Source: Rhizoclosmatium globosum (lineage: Eukaryota; Chytridiomycota; Chytridiomycetes; Chytridiales; Chytriomycetaceae). Taken from it: DNA of 64,000 nt. Position 1 is the first letter of the stretch. The number at the start of each line of letters is the position of its first letter. Both the position numbers and the translations under genes were made by a program. Of this stretch, positions 34,467 through 45,453 are shown in pieces. The stretch covers positions 1 through 64,000 of the forward strand of contig MCGO01000125.1 in the NCBI GenBank assembly GCA_002104985.1, in the 5' to 3' direction. Under the pieces are notes generated by a model. The model had not been told where the DNA came from, searched no databases, and saw only the letters and a program-made list of their open reading frames with translations.

Positions 34467-35671
34467 TCAAAGAAAATCAAAATAGTTCGACAGAACTTTC
34501 CAGGACACCTTCCTCTCTGCAAATATAATGCATGTTGCAAATGGCGATGGCTGCTTCAGGTCCATTACTGGCAAATGCTTGATCAACTCACAGTCTTCGA
34601 TGTTTACATCATTATAAAAAGAAGCCCAATTCGTGACGAACCCAATACGTTTCGGTATTTTCCAGTCTTGTCCAAAGGGTGCTGTTGTAATTTGTCTTTT
34701 TAGGACAGGACCCGCTATGGATTCTCGAATCAGAGAGGCTGAGGCAAAGTCTTCAACACTGTGAGATAATTTCCGAAATGCACGTTTGTAACATTTTGAA
34801 CACGATTGCGAGTGTTAACCGCCATACTGCCATAATTGCATTGTGTTTTCGTCAAGAACCAGCTAACGAAGCAGTCATTTGTCGAAACGAAGCCACTCTT
34901 CCTCGAAGCCTGAGCTTTTTGTTCTTGGATCCATTCAGGCGAAGGTCCTTCCGCAATTCCCCAGACTGACTTTCCATAGACGAGTGAGACTAAAGTATCA
35001 CGAACTGTTGCAGCCACCACACAGGCAACAATTCCAACAAGTGAACCAAAAACAGGCAGACCCATGTTTTCATCTTTCCGCAAATCGGCAGCAACGTCCG
35101 GAAGAAGATCCCAAACATCATTCTGATAACTCTTGACACGGTCAAACACCATTCGATAAGGAGAAACGGAGGTATTGAGCATATTGTATAGAGAATAATA
35201 ACAATGGCCATCTCCAATGCCGTGACAAAGTGCAAAATAGAGGGCAAATTGAGTTCGGGATGGGTGTTGAAGAATCGCAACACGAAACACGGCGCCATAT
35301 GAAGCAAGACATTCCGCGGCATTAGGCACTGAAAGCTTCGGCAGTTTACCAACAGTGTTGCAAATCGTACTGAATTCGTCATCAGCACTAATGGAAACAT
35401 TACCATACACTTGAAAGTGATCATCCAAGTTCAAAGCGAATAACGTTCCAGCATCTATGCAAGGTACTTTGAATTGGATATGCGCTCCTTTCTCATTGGG
35501 TAAATGAAACCTTCCAGCCAGAAACGGGTTACAGTGGATAATCTCCTCTACCCTTTCACGTATCCTTCTGATTGGCGCCACGCCCTTATAGAACGTGACA
35601 CTTTCCATGGAAGGAAGCTGACGCCCGGCGACCGATTGTTCGCTGCGCGAAAGGTTATACGTTTTGGGCAT
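34467..35671 (-). CDS. HxxxDG acyltransferase-like protein, copy 2, one frame break
   Basis: This is the tandem paralogue of the 33249-34448 gene. It has 'CHGIGDG' as its HxxxDG motif, 'NPFLAGRFH', 'PVFGSLVGIVACVVAATVRDTLVSL' and 'GFVSTNDCF...LTKTQCNYGSMAVNTRNRV'. After 'HFGNYLTVL' the frame is lost near 34755. One base further on, the paralogous C-terminus continues ('EDFASASLIRESIAGP') to a stop at 34467 matching the other copy's end. Without that base the protein ends about 15 residues after the break and lacks its last 95 residues. Either a pseudogenising duplicate or a base error. Confidence 0.68.
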
Positions 35672-35709
35672 CGAAGGTTTGGAAGTTCAAAAAAGAACTT
35701 AAATTTATT

Positions 35710-36393
35710 CTATAATTGCGTTAAGTGGAAAACAGTCTCGCCCTTGTTCTTGACCAAACTCCAACGCTCAAGAGTGTAAGACTCATACATCCTCGAGGCC
35801 AATGACATTGCTAAAAGGTGGTAAGGTTTCTTGGTTGCTTGTCGAGCGAAATCCCTAGATGACCAAATACAACTTGCAAGACATTCCCGCTTTTCATTCA
35901 GAGATCCATACCAATATTTCAACAATCCACCACTCTCGAGTGCTTCTGTGTGAGCCAAATGATCCGCATCATACAACGCTTTTGCGTCAGCATCCACTTT
36001 TCGTACTGATCGGAACGCGACAATATACCAATCTCCTTCTTCCTCTGCACCAAGTAACTCAGCAACTTCGTTCCAGTTGAATACTTCTGGAATAGGTACA
36101 TGGAAATAGTCTTCCGTAATTGCATGGAAATGATCGAGGCCACGTTCTGCAAGTGCGAGATCGACAGGTCTGATTCTCAGCGATGAAGAGAGGTCAGATG
36201 TTGGGGGATGTATTGTGGAGTTTCTGATAACTGCTCCTTGGTCTTTGAGAGACTGTTCGACGGATCCGTTCGGGCGTTGTGTTGAGTACAGTAATTTATA
36301 GAGTGTCTCCAAGGAGGTTGTAGCGTTCAAAGCCGCAAACTGTTGTTCTTGGGTTTGGTGTTCATACTGAGATTGTGTTTCGAAGTCAGTCAT
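35710..36393 (-). CDS. UPF0643 family protein
   Basis: Single exon, 227 residues. The C-terminal two thirds match the uncharacterised fungal UPF0643 family: 'DWYIVAFRSVRKVDADAK', 'LYDADHLAHTEALESGGLLKYW', 'CLASCIWSSRDFARQATKKPYH' and 'MYESYTLERWSL'. The N-terminal 70 residues are Gln/Ser/Thr-rich. Members are soluble. The function is unknown; the ferredoxin-like spacing of the strands suggests a small-molecule binding protein, which is inference. It ends 38 bp from the acyltransferase start. Confidence 0.8.
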   Translation of the reverse strand: MTDFETQSQYEHQTQEQQFAALNATTSLETLYKLLYSTQRPNGSVEQSLKDQGAVIRNSTIHPPTSDLSSSLRIRPVDLALAERGLDHFHAITEDYFHVPIPEVFNWNEVAELLGAEEEGDWYIVAFRSVRKVDADAKALYDADHLAHTEALESGGLLKYWYGSLNEKRECLASCIWSSRDFARQATKKPYHLLAMSLASRMYESYTLERWSLVKNKGETVFHLTQL

Positions 36394-36683
36394 GGTTGGG
36401 AGTTTTTCGTTGAGAATAGTCGGAAGGGTTCTTGACGATTGATTGCTTTAATGGGAGGAAATTGCGTATTGTGCACGGGTGGCCGTTGTTTGGTATCGCG
36501 TCATCGCATGCTGGCCTCCGAAAATAATTCCTCTGATTATCTTTACTTTAACCTTTATAACAATGTATTTGTTATCCAGTACATCTGCAATAAACGAACC
36601 TGTCAAAAGACACAGACTTCCAATTTGTTATCCCAAAAACGATATAAAACGAGGTTATAGACCGACACTAGCAGAGCAACAAC

Positions 36684-37763
36684 ATGTCCGATCGCACTAG
36701 TACTCCTCTATCCAAGACAAATTCAATGGTTCGATGGCTACAGGCCATCGTGATGTACCTGGTGCTGTTACCCCTGGACTTGTACACTGCCTTTATGGAG
36801 TGGCCAGAGCTTCAATATGGAGACTATAAACCACCATCGCTATTGTTTGTGAGGTTTGTAAGTGCTCCGCTGCGCTGGTTGCTGCGGTTGCAAGGTATGC
36901 TCGAGAAAGTTGACAGTGGTCCAATCACTCACGTTTTCACCACAGACGAAGGCATGGAGGAAGTAATCAATATCATCAAAGAGAACCCTAAACAGAAGCT
37001 GATTTTCATCGGGAACCACTTGATTTACGGTGAGTTGCTGCGGCTGCGGAACTTGGTCACTGATGATGGATGTGAATCATTTCAAGGCCTTGACGTCGTC
37101 TTTCTCGTCATTCATGTCTATCTCGAAACTGGAATCTATCTTCGTGGAATAGCCGACACGTTTCATTTTCAAATCCCAATCCATAAACACCTCGTTCAAT
37201 GGTTTGGTGGTGTGAAGGGAACTGTTGAGAACTGTACAAAACTAATGGAGGCTGGTCAGCCGATATTAATCCTTCCTGGTGGTGCAGAAGAGGTTGTGAA
37301 GGACTCACGAATTCCTCCATACACGTTGATTTGGAAAGACCGTACAGGGTTCGCAAAACTCTCAGTAAAGCATGGGTACAAAATAGTACCCTATGGGATC
37401 GTTGGGCTGGAGGATATGGTCGTGCATGCCTTTTCTATTCCCTTGAAACCGTTTTTTGCGATACTGGGGGATCATCGATCGAAAGACAAGGTCTTCAATC
37501 CTGCTGCACACAAGACTTCTATTCCTCCTCCAGTTCCAGATATGCGACTGCCTGTTATTTATCCATACTTGAGCTTTCAAAAGTCGTATCTCGTGTTTGG
37601 GGAAATTGTGGATGCAAGCGAGTATGATCTGGACGATATTGAGAGTATTTATGCATTGCGGAACAGAGTGCGAAATGAGGTGGAGACAAGTATCAGAAAA
37701 GGGAGACAGATCCAATTTGTAGACCCACAAAGATACTTGTGGAGGCGATTGCTAGGCATTTAA
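36684..37763 (+). CDS. MGAT/DGAT2-like membrane acyltransferase (TMEM68 group)
   Basis: Single exon, 359 residues. An N-terminal hydrophobic segment ('WLQAIVMYLVLLPLDLYTAF') is followed by the LPLAT blocks: 'LIFIGNHLIYGELL' in the acyl-acceptor position (His present, but Asp of the usual HxxxxD replaced by Glu), 'FHFQIPIHKHLVQWFGGVKG', 'ILILPGGAEEVVKDS' (block III) and 'GFAKLSVKHGYKIVPYGIVG' (block IV). This order is typical of the MGAT-like group that includes TMEM68 and plastid phytyl ester synthases, making neutral lipids in the ER. Acceptor is unknown. Confidence 0.82.
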   Translation: MSDRTSTPLSKTNSMVRWLQAIVMYLVLLPLDLYTAFMEWPELQYGDYKPPSLLFVRFVSAPLRWLLRLQGMLEKVDSGPITHVFTTDEGMEEVINIIKENPKQKLIFIGNHLIYGELLRLRNLVTDDGCESFQGLDVVFLVIHVYLETGIYLRGIADTFHFQIPIHKHLVQWFGGVKGTVENCTKLMEAGQPILILPGGAEEVVKDSRIPPYTLIWKDRTGFAKLSVKHGYKIVPYGIVGLEDMVVHAFSIPLKPFFAILGDHRSKDKVFNPAAHKTSIPPPVPDMRLPVIYPYLSFQKSYLVFGEIVDASEYDLDDIESIYALRNRVRNEVETSIRKGRQIQFVDPQRYLWRRLLGI

Positions 37764-37872
37764 GGACAGGACATTACCAGAACTAAGTTAAATAAAGAGT
37801 TATGTTGCATTTCATTTGCCACAGCATGTAGTGTTTCTTTCCACAAATTCGGACACCAACCTACCCACATCA

Positions 37873-40483
37873 ATGAAGATCGTCTTTGGCTCAACAGTTG
37901 CCAAAGGTACTTCCACGCACCTTCCAATTACTCTCTTCTAATTAAATGCGCAGGATTCAGCAAATGCATCCAAAGTCTGGCCAAGATTGGCGACGACCTT
38001 TACATTGAACTGATGCCAGCCACGGCACAAGGAAACGAAGGCGCCGTGAGAATCTTGAACTTTCTCTTTCGTTCTTTGGTCTTAAAACGAAGTTAGATGC
38101 TCTTGTACACGGTGAATCTGGCACGGACGGGCTTCCTCAAACTGGCGCTGCTTCCTTCTTTCTTTGACGAATACGACACGGGATCAGAGAGACCGCTGCA
38201 TTTTAAAGTGCTGCTCAAGGTTGGCTGCTTGTTGTTTGCTTGTTGTTGAGAGGGGGAGCTGGTTGCTGACTGCCCATCACAGACAATGACAAACATATTC
38301 AAAACTAAGGCTGGATACGTCGACTTGATTGAAAAGTGTGTGTTCCGTCTGTTGGAAGGCGGGGCGGATGATGTTGAATTGCATGGTGATAGATTGGTTG
38401 TGGAATTGCACTGCAAATACGGTTCGTTTCGTCTTCGAGGTTGTGAAATAGTAACAACTCGATAAAGGCGTTAGGAAAATATATCAGCTGCACTACCAGG
38501 CTACCGAGCCCCTGAAAGCCGCGTTCTCGAAACAAATCTGCACTAGTACCTTTTCTGCATCACCGAAAATCATTCAAGACTGGTTGGCCTTCTTTTCGTA
38601 CAAATTAGATGAAGTTTCAATTGGTTGTATCACGACGCCAGGAGAGGCAGGGGATAATCGGCGGGTGTTGATCAAGAGTTTCTCAGAAGATGTTCCAAGT
38701 GGACCAAGTCAAGGAACGCAGGGTGAAGCAGGTGAGACAATGTGACGTATGTGACAAAATATACCAATGCTATGATACTAGATCCTTTGAAACGCAGCTT
38801 GTCAACTGAAATTTCTGTTGATTTTGACGACTTTGATTCGTTTGAAGTATATGACGACGTGGAAGTAACGTTCAGCTTAAAAGACCTTAAAACGGCCCTT
38901 GCCTTTTCTGACGCAATTGGACAGTCGATTGAAGCACATTTTATTGGACCTGGACAACCCATCATCTTGTCAACCACGCAGCCAAACATCTTCTCTGCAG
39001 ATTTTGTGCTTGCAACCAATACATTTGGCTCTGGCACATCGCAACAGTCTTCTGAACAAAGCGTAAAACAGCCAACATCATCCGCATCCTCATCTTACAA
39101 ACCCAAACCATCACCTCCATCTTTCTCTCATCAAGAACGTGGGCCTACACTCAAAAACACACGACAACAAAATGTATCCGTGAAAAGCGAACCGCAACAT
39201 CAAGCATACGACGACGATGACGATGGACAACCCCTGTTTTCCCAATCCTCACAACAATACCAACCGGGATTCAATAACGCCACCCACATTCGCCGTGAAA
39301 GCACAGTCAGCACAGCTACAAGCAGCACTCGAATTGTGGCTCCAAAACGCCAGAAACGCGACCATTTCCTTGTGGAAGATTCTCGGTCTCCTGTCAGTTC
39401 TGTTGGCAGTAGCAGTGTGAACGTTCCGTTATCGAGCGTTCGAAGCGCGAAAGGGTTTGGGAGTGGGTCCTATGTCGCGAATACAGCTCGGAGTCGTATT
39501 TTCGAAGAGGATGACGATGACGAAGATGAAGAAGTTCCGCTGATGAAGCCAGACCGGTTTCGGAAAAGTGTGGGTGGTGGTCTTGTAGGTACTGTTGGTG
39601 TTGGTGTAGGAATCCAGGATGACGATCCTACACAGGATCCAGGAGAGGAACAAGTTGATGAGATGCAGTTTGATGAAGACTTTGACTGGAATGATGCGAT
39701 TCGAGCTTCGCAGGCTGCTGAAGTTCAGTTTGGAGCTTCTCAGGCTATGCATGTGGATATTCAGGATGAAGAAGAGACGTGTGAAGAAGATGAAGAGGAG
39801 GAAGAAGAGGAAGAAGAGGACTTTGGGGAGGACTTTGTTCCGCCTTCGCCTAAAGCTGGAGACGCTGCAGCTGCACAAAGTCGAAGGACGTCTTTGTTGA
39901 AGATCAAGAATGCAAATGCTGGAGGACCGCTTGATGGGGGCTCTGGATCAAGTGGGAAAAAATCTGCCGAAACAAGTGCTGGAAGTGGAAGGACGCCCGT
40001 CGTGGCGCGGACAGTAGGCCTTGAATCATTCATGATTGGAAATCAATCTTTGGGGTCCAAAAGTGCTGCATCTGTGGTAATTTGGTTGCTTTTCCCAGTT
40101 CTCTGTTTTGCATTAAATTGAAGTCTCTCCCAGGCACCACCAAGTCTTGGAATGAGCACAATAGGAGTACGTCTATCGAATTAATTTCTCAGTAGTAACA
40201 TCACTCACGTTTTTATTTAGTCGATGCAACCAGTTTCCTCCTATGCAAAACGATTCCAAATGAGTCAATCGAGTCAGTCAATGCGGATTGAGATGGAGCA
40301 CGAAACATCCGATGCGTCCATGGGACAAGATTCTTTGGATCGTGAAAACACGAATGCATCTAGTTTCGTTGAGCCCACACCCAAACGATCACCGCACAGG
40401 ATTGTCAATAAGGTAAGAGAGGTTAAACGAGGAATGACTTTACTGATAATCCACCATAGTATAAGGGCAACAACAAACGATAG
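37873..40483 (+). CDS. RAD9: RAD9, 9-1-1 DNA-damage checkpoint clamp subunit
   Basis: Multiple exons begin at ATG 37873 (first exon 34 bp) and end at TAG 40481-40483. The PCNA-like fold is seen in 'MKIVFGSTVAK', 'LLYTVNLARTGFLKLALLPSFFDEY', 'KTKAGYVDLIEKC' (with Asp/Glu-rich DDVELHGDRLVVEL), 'YQATEPLKAAFSK' and 'VEVTFSLKDLKTALAFSDAIGQSIEAHFIGPGQPI', the signature of RAD9 domain 2. The C-terminal 350 residues are Ser/Asp/Glu-rich with acidic runs (DDDDEDEE and a nine-Glu run), the phosphorylated tail that binds TopBP1-type proteins in relatives. The last exon is 24 bp (40460-40483). RAD9 with RAD1 and HUS1 activates Mec1/ATR. Confidence 0.88.
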
Positions 40484-40689
40484 AAGCGAACTGGCTGCGG
40501 AAACCAGAAAGAAAAAAGGGAGAGATGGATTGCGAAATTCGAAAATAGAAAATTTTTGCACTCGCACCAACCCCTTTCTTTGGAAGGAAGCAATCGCAGC
40601 TAACCCTCACCAACCTAATTTGGAATTGAGTGCTTTTGAAACCCTCCTTGTTGCATGACGGAACCAAGTATGAGCAGCAACAACGGCGG

Positions 40690-40740
40690 CAGTGTGAGTG
40701 TGAGTGCGAGTGCGAGTGCGAGTGGGCTGAGTGTGAGTGG
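40690..40740 (+). repeat. GTGAGT/GCGAGT hexamer repeat in the 5' region of the poly-Q gene
   Basis: A run of GTGAGTGTGAGT and GCGAGT units about 45 bp long lies just 5' of the poly-Q gene. Each unit also carries a GTGAGT splice-donor consensus, so it may be transcribed as a leader. No function can be assigned. Confidence 0.6.
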
Positions 40741-40745
40741 ATTGA

Positions 40746-42704
40746 ATGCGATCTCGCCTGGATCTAACCAACCACGAATCCACTCAGGAACAACCGCAAC
40801 AGCCACGCGCCGCAGTCGCCCTCAGTCGCAGCGATCCCGCCTACATCGCCGCACTCGTGTCCGTTGCAAAGGCCGCCGTCATCAAACGAAAGACGACTGA
40901 CGACTCGGCGGCTCAACCGCAGCAACAGCAACAACAACAACAACAACAAGTGTCGCCGCCAGAGAAGAGGCCCCGCCAACACTCTCAATTGCGCAATGTC
41001 GTGGCAAACTCGGATGGTGTGTTGTGTTCCCATTTCAATCTATCCTCAAAAACTATCACTTACTTTGTTCTAGCAGAACCGCTGTCGCCCAATTGGTTGC
41101 TGAACAATCACAGCCAGCATCAGCAGCAAACGTTGAACAACCTTCTGCAGCTGCAGCAACATCAACAGCAACAACAACAACAACAACAAAGTCTTCCTCA
41201 GAATCAGCAGCAGATTCAACATCAAGGGCATCAGTTCAATCCTCTCTCTGTTCCACTTCCTGCAAACTCTCCCCTTCACAATATATTCCAGTTGCAGCAA
41301 CAGCATGCTCAACAACAGCAAGCTCAACAACAACAGCAACAGCAACAACAACAGCAGCAGCAGCAACAGCTCCATCATCATCAACAACAACAAAACCATC
41401 AACAAAATCAGCAATACCAACAATACCAACAGTTTCAGCAACAGCAACATATTCAAGGCCAGAATGATGGCGGGTTACAGCGTTTGCTTGAATCTCCTAA
41501 AGAACATCAAGATGATTCCGAGAGCAATGGTTCTTTGAGACAACGGCAAAACTCGTTTGGACAACATCAGCATCCTATGCTGCAGCCAGCTATAGCCCAT
41601 GGTATCAACACAAATGGCTATCAATCCAACCAATCTCTTCAGCAACAAGTTGCTACTGCTGCTGCTGCTCAACAGCGGTTTCCATTTAATGGCCACCAAC
41701 TATACGTCAACGGAGCTGGTAACAATCAAGCCCCAAATTTGTCAACCCCCACCGCACCTTCCTCCTCCTCAGTTATTGGAATCAACCCTTCCCTTACCCA
41801 ACCACAAAACACACTGCACCGCCCATATGAACAGCAATATATGGCAGTGCACCCTGGTTTCCACCATCACCACCAGCAACAACAACAACAGCAGCAACAG
41901 CAGCAGCAAAGTCAACAGTTTCTTCCAAATCCATCCCAACAACAACACAAGCAATCACTTGCCAATTACTCAGAGACCCCTGCTTCCCCTGGGTTGATTG
42001 ATACGACCAACTTGTTATCGTCTTCAAACAACCTCCAGTATCGCCAACAACACCAACAACAACCACAGCAAATCATTGCCATCCCCCAACAACACCAATC
42101 AAAACAAGAAGAAACAGTCACACCCCCAACAATCACAACTCCAACCACAACCACAAACTCCACCATCAAACCCAAACGAAGCTACAAAAAGAAACAACCC
42201 TCCACAGACTCTCCAACCTCTCCCACAACCGCTTCTTCAACTTCCACAAAACAGCCCCGCGCCCGCATGAAATGGACCGACGACGAAACCCTCGCTCTCG
42301 GCGAAGGCATGTCCCAATACGGCACAAACTGGTCCGGCCTCCTCCTCGACCCGGCCTTCTCCACCCGCCTCGCCCGCCGCACGCAAATGCAGTGTAAAGA
42401 CAAAGCTGCCGTTGAAAAGGAGAAGCGGGTGAAGGAGGCGTTGAGGCAGGGACGGGTTCCGAGTGTTGATGATTTGGGGGTTTGGAGGTATGCTTGTGAT
42501 CGGAAGAGGACTTTTACGAAGGGTGGGGTTAGTGTTGTTGCTGTGCAGAGTGTTGGTGGTGCGGGTGCTGGTGGAGGCGGGGGTAATGTTGGGGTTGCGG
42601 ATTTGGGGGTTGGGTTGGGTGTTGGGTATGCTGATAACGGTGGCGGTGTGGGTACGGGTGGAGCAGTTATTGAAGATGGGGACGAGGAAGACGATGCGGA
42701 GTAA
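40746..42704 (+). CDS. poly-Q transcription factor with Myb/SANT (telobox-like) domain
   Basis: The N-terminal 430 residues are dominated by Gln runs (CAA/CAG tracts near 40918, 41160, 41300-41450 and 41870), mixed with Asn, His and Pro. A C-terminal Myb/SANT domain (residues about 515-585, 'RARMKWTDDETLALGEGMSQYG...RTQMQCKDKAA') has the conserved tryptophans and the telobox-like third helix, but 'QCKDKA' replaces the VDLKDKWR core of telomere-binding proteins. A basic 'KPKRSYKKKQ' precedes it. A 57-bp GT-AG segment (41017-41073) stays in frame whether spliced or not. The 5' end is uncertain: an upstream frame from 40655 is open but does not join. Confidence 0.7.
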   Translation: MRSRLDLTNHESTQEQPQQPRAAVALSRSDPAYIAALVSVAKAAVIKRKTTDDSAAQPQQQQQQQQQQVSPPEKRPRQHSQLRNVVANSDGVLCSHFNLSSKTITYFVLAEPLSPNWLLNNHSQHQQQTLNNLLQLQQHQQQQQQQQQSLPQNQQQIQHQGHQFNPLSVPLPANSPLHNIFQLQQQHAQQQQAQQQQQQQQQQQQQQQLHHHQQQQNHQQNQQYQQYQQFQQQQHIQGQNDGGLQRLLESPKEHQDDSESNGSLRQRQNSFGQHQHPMLQPAIAHGINTNGYQSNQSLQQQVATAAAAQQRFPFNGHQLYVNGAGNNQAPNLSTPTAPSSSSVIGINPSLTQPQNTLHRPYEQQYMAVHPGFHHHHQQQQQQQQQQQQSQQFLPNPSQQQHKQSLANYSETPASPGLIDTTNLLSSSNNLQYRQQHQQQPQQIIAIPQQHQSKQEETVTPPTITTPTTTTNSTIKPKRSYKKKQPSTDSPTSPTTASSTSTKQPRARMKWTDDETLALGEGMSQYGTNWSGLLLDPAFSTRLARRTQMQCKDKAAVEKEKRVKEALRQGRVPSVDDLGVWRYACDRKRTFTKGGVSVVAVQSVGGAGAGGGGGNVGVADLGVGLGVGYADNGGGVGTGGAVIEDGDEEDDAE

Positions 42705-44250
42705 GGGTTTAACGGAGTTTGTTTTTTGTTTTTTGTTTTCTTGTAAGTATGTTTGTAGACATTTCTTTCGTTATTCTTGGGCGTTGGCAGTACCATGCTG
42801 TAACTGCCACTTTATCGCTTTTCTTTCGTTTTGGTTTGGCTGTATGATACAAGTACTTTTATGTTGTGTATAAAGAGTTTGTATTTCACTCATTGTTCGT
42901 AGATAAGCTTGTGTTCCATAATAAAAAGACAGCAAATAATACGGTGTACAGCTTCCTGGCCACCCTCCTTGGCCGCCCTCCTTGACATAGCTTTATCCTT
43001 ATCGACAGTCGAGTCGGGCATATAGAAGCGTGAACATCGTCGACGTGAAGCTTTCGAATTGTTAACTTAATTGTAATATCAAGCGTAGTAAGTAGCTGAA
43101 CTCAGTTTTAGTGTTGTTCACGTTGTTTAAGTTATAGAATCGTGTTCAATACTTTGAAGGGACGAGGTATGTCAGTTTTGTTTCGTTGAGAGCCTGTGCT
43201 TTAATAATATCAGAAAGATCCAGATCGCATGAACGGAATATGAAGTTAAGACTCTGACGGAGGTAAGATGGATGTGGCAGCACGAGGGAGAAATAAACTG
43301 ACAGGACACTCTCTAGAGACATTGAAGGACTTTCCGCTATTATCGATACGGCATAGACTTCAAGATAATGCTTTGTCGGAATCCTCTATGGGAGACCTGG
43401 ATAGCTGGAGCCGCTGGCAGCTAGTGAGTGTGGTGTGGATGGAGACGCTTTCGCCAATGCCCAATGGGCGACCAGGAAGTTACGAAGGATGCAACATAAC
43501 ACATAACATAACGGATTGGTTCATAAAGTGGGGCGTCGAAACTTTGGTTGTGGGCTCGAAGCCATGAGTGATTCAAGGAATGTCGTTTTCATTGAATAAA
43601 TAGATTGTTCGAGATTCGGTGAGTGCATTGTGCTTTCGCTTGAGGCGTCGTGACGAACTGGGTCAAGAATGTGGTTAACGCTTTGATGCTTAACGCTTTG
43701 ACGAGTGTAACGAAAGTCAGCGGAAATACAAGTTGAGTGCTTCTTGGAGGAAGTAGTCGTTCTGGACACGAACTAAGACCTAATCCATCCATGGGTTGTA
43801 TTTGCACATGTGGCCAGCTGAGTATATACCGACATCAGTCTCGTGGCGACCAGAGAGTACCGAATGAGATGCAGTCAAGCATCTTAACAGGATAACCACA
43901 CGGAAAGATGGCTCATGTCATTCACGGAGTATTTTTGAGCAGCCAGGGCAAATAAATCGTTGAGAGTACCAGTTGTAGCCTGAATGACTGTTGAGAAACA
44001 GAATCCGGAATACGTTTAGAGTCTGAGCTGGACGTCTTTGAGATGGAAAGCTGCGGGTTATTGGGTTTTAGAATCAGATATGGGCATAGATACAACTAAT
44101 AAAGCAAGCAAACCTCATTGACGCTCTTGGCACTAGCTGCTGTAGCATTGACAGTACTGCGCATCACCATAAGAGACAGCAGGAAGCAGTAGAACTCGCA
44201 ACAATCTGCAACGATTCTGAAGGGTTTTGTTTTGGATGGGGTGCGTTAAA

Positions 44251-44280
44251 GCGGGAATTGAAGCGGATTTCAATTCCCGC
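44251..44280. repeat. perfect 12-bp inverted repeat (hairpin)
   Basis: GCGGGAATTGAA at 44251-44262 is the exact reverse complement of TTCAATTCCCGC at 44269-44280, with a 6-nt loop GCGGAT. A 12-bp GC-capped stem is unlikely by chance in this AT-rich spacer. No T run follows, so it is not a simple intrinsic terminator. It may be a protein-binding palindrome or RNA hairpin. Confidence 0.8.
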
Positions 44281-44735
44281 GTCAAAAGGACCAACAAAAA
44301 GCGTGCAATATATAAAAAACTTGACGTTTTATTACACTACGGTAGACGCAGGTATTGCAAGAAAGGAGGGTATGTTGATTTTCACTTCAGATAGAGTTTT
44401 GCCCTCTATTTCCTCGCGTTCGGACAAGTTTTTTGCGCTCTGTCCGACTGACAATTCATTTGTAAAGATTTTTTGCACACCCAAACAAACAGCTATAAAT
44501 ATCCGCCTCAGAATCCTCTCAGTCTCTCAAAAGCCACTGCCCTCTCTGGTTTCATCGCAGTTTGACCAGCAAGCCACTATGGTTCCAATGCCTTATACCA
44601 GCATACTGTCTCACAAATTGATACCTCTCCAAGGAGTCTCCAGTTGAAGTCACTCCATCAATTCAAACGCTGTCACCACTGTGCACTTTTGCTCATCAAT
44701 CATGCCACTGTTCTTTGCAGCAGGATGCTCTCTTC

Positions 44736-44905
44736 ATTGGATACCGATCTGACGCGCTCTCGTCATGGGATATTATATATTACGATCTGACGTTCTTGTC
44801 ATTGGATACCGATCTGACGCGCTCTTGGGATATTATATATTACGATCTGACGTTCTTGTCATTGGATACCGATCTGACGTTCTTTTTATTGGATGCCGAT
44901 CTGGG
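44736..44905. repeat. direct repeat of a 60-65 bp unit
   Basis: Unit 1 (44736-44800, about 65 bp) and unit 2 (44801-44860, 60 bp) are nearly identical, differing by a 5-bp insertion 'tcgtc' in unit 1. A degenerate partial third copy runs to about 44905. Inside, 'gatctgacg' recurs five times and 'ggatattatatattacgatc' twice. No coding role. Confidence 0.85.
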
Positions 44906-45453
44906 GTGGAGGAAGAGAAGGGAAAGAACAGTATGTAGGACTGGAGAGCGTGGAATACTTATTTTTGGCAAATAAAGGTTATGGTGGAAGTCTGGAGCTA
45001 GCCCCTCCTTGTTGTGATACTTGTATTCATGAAACCATGTATCTGGCATCTTGATACACCCATTCTCTTTCGTCCCTATTTTTTTTTCTTTGTGAAAACC
45101 TATTTATTCAGTCTGGGTTGATGGGAGATTCATGAATCTCATTTCAGCAAGATTGAAGTTGATTTTAAATCTTTTGGTAGGTATAAGAGATGATGCTAGA
45201 GTGGAGCAGGAACATTTAAAAACTAGACAAAGTTTAATAGATGCAATCTCAGACAGACACATGTTGCATATTGTATGGCTAGACCACTATTCAAGAGGTT
45301 GACTCATTCAGAATCAAGGGAAACTGGCCAAAATTCTTGGATAAACGCCTTAATTCAAGGCAAGAGTGTCACTGTTCTGATCAACATAGTTTAAGATCAG
45401 AGCATAAAGTTAGTTGTGAATACAACATCAGGTCATCATCAACTTTAATTTTT

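Larger units (their letters stand above)
42705..45453. other. 2.7-kb region without a convincing gene
   Basis: I find no frame with domain-like composition. The longest open frames (43268-43567 and 44258-44647) lack codon bias, introns and family features. The region contains a duplicated 'ccctccttg' at 42961-42986, a 'taacgcttt' doublet at 43676-43700, a perfect inverted repeat at 44251-44280, direct repeats at 44736-44905 and a 9-T run at 45080-45090. It could hold a non-coding RNA, a decayed mobile element, or the ends of neighbouring UTRs. Confidence 0.5.

Noticed and set aside
40655..40900. Separate small gene at 40655 upstream of the poly-Q factor
   Set aside because: Frame is made of a repeat and overlaps the start of the poly-Q protein; no evidence for a distinct product.
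43268..43567. 99-residue open frame
   Set aside because: No domain-like composition, no intron or neighbour support; similar frames occur by chance in such a region.
44258..44647. 129-residue open frame overlapping the hairpin
   Set aside because: Begins inside the inverted repeat, shows no family signature, and no codon pattern supports it.
44736..44905. Possible CRISPR-like array
   Set aside because: Only two full units with no distinct spacers; direct tandem repeat in a eukaryotic context.
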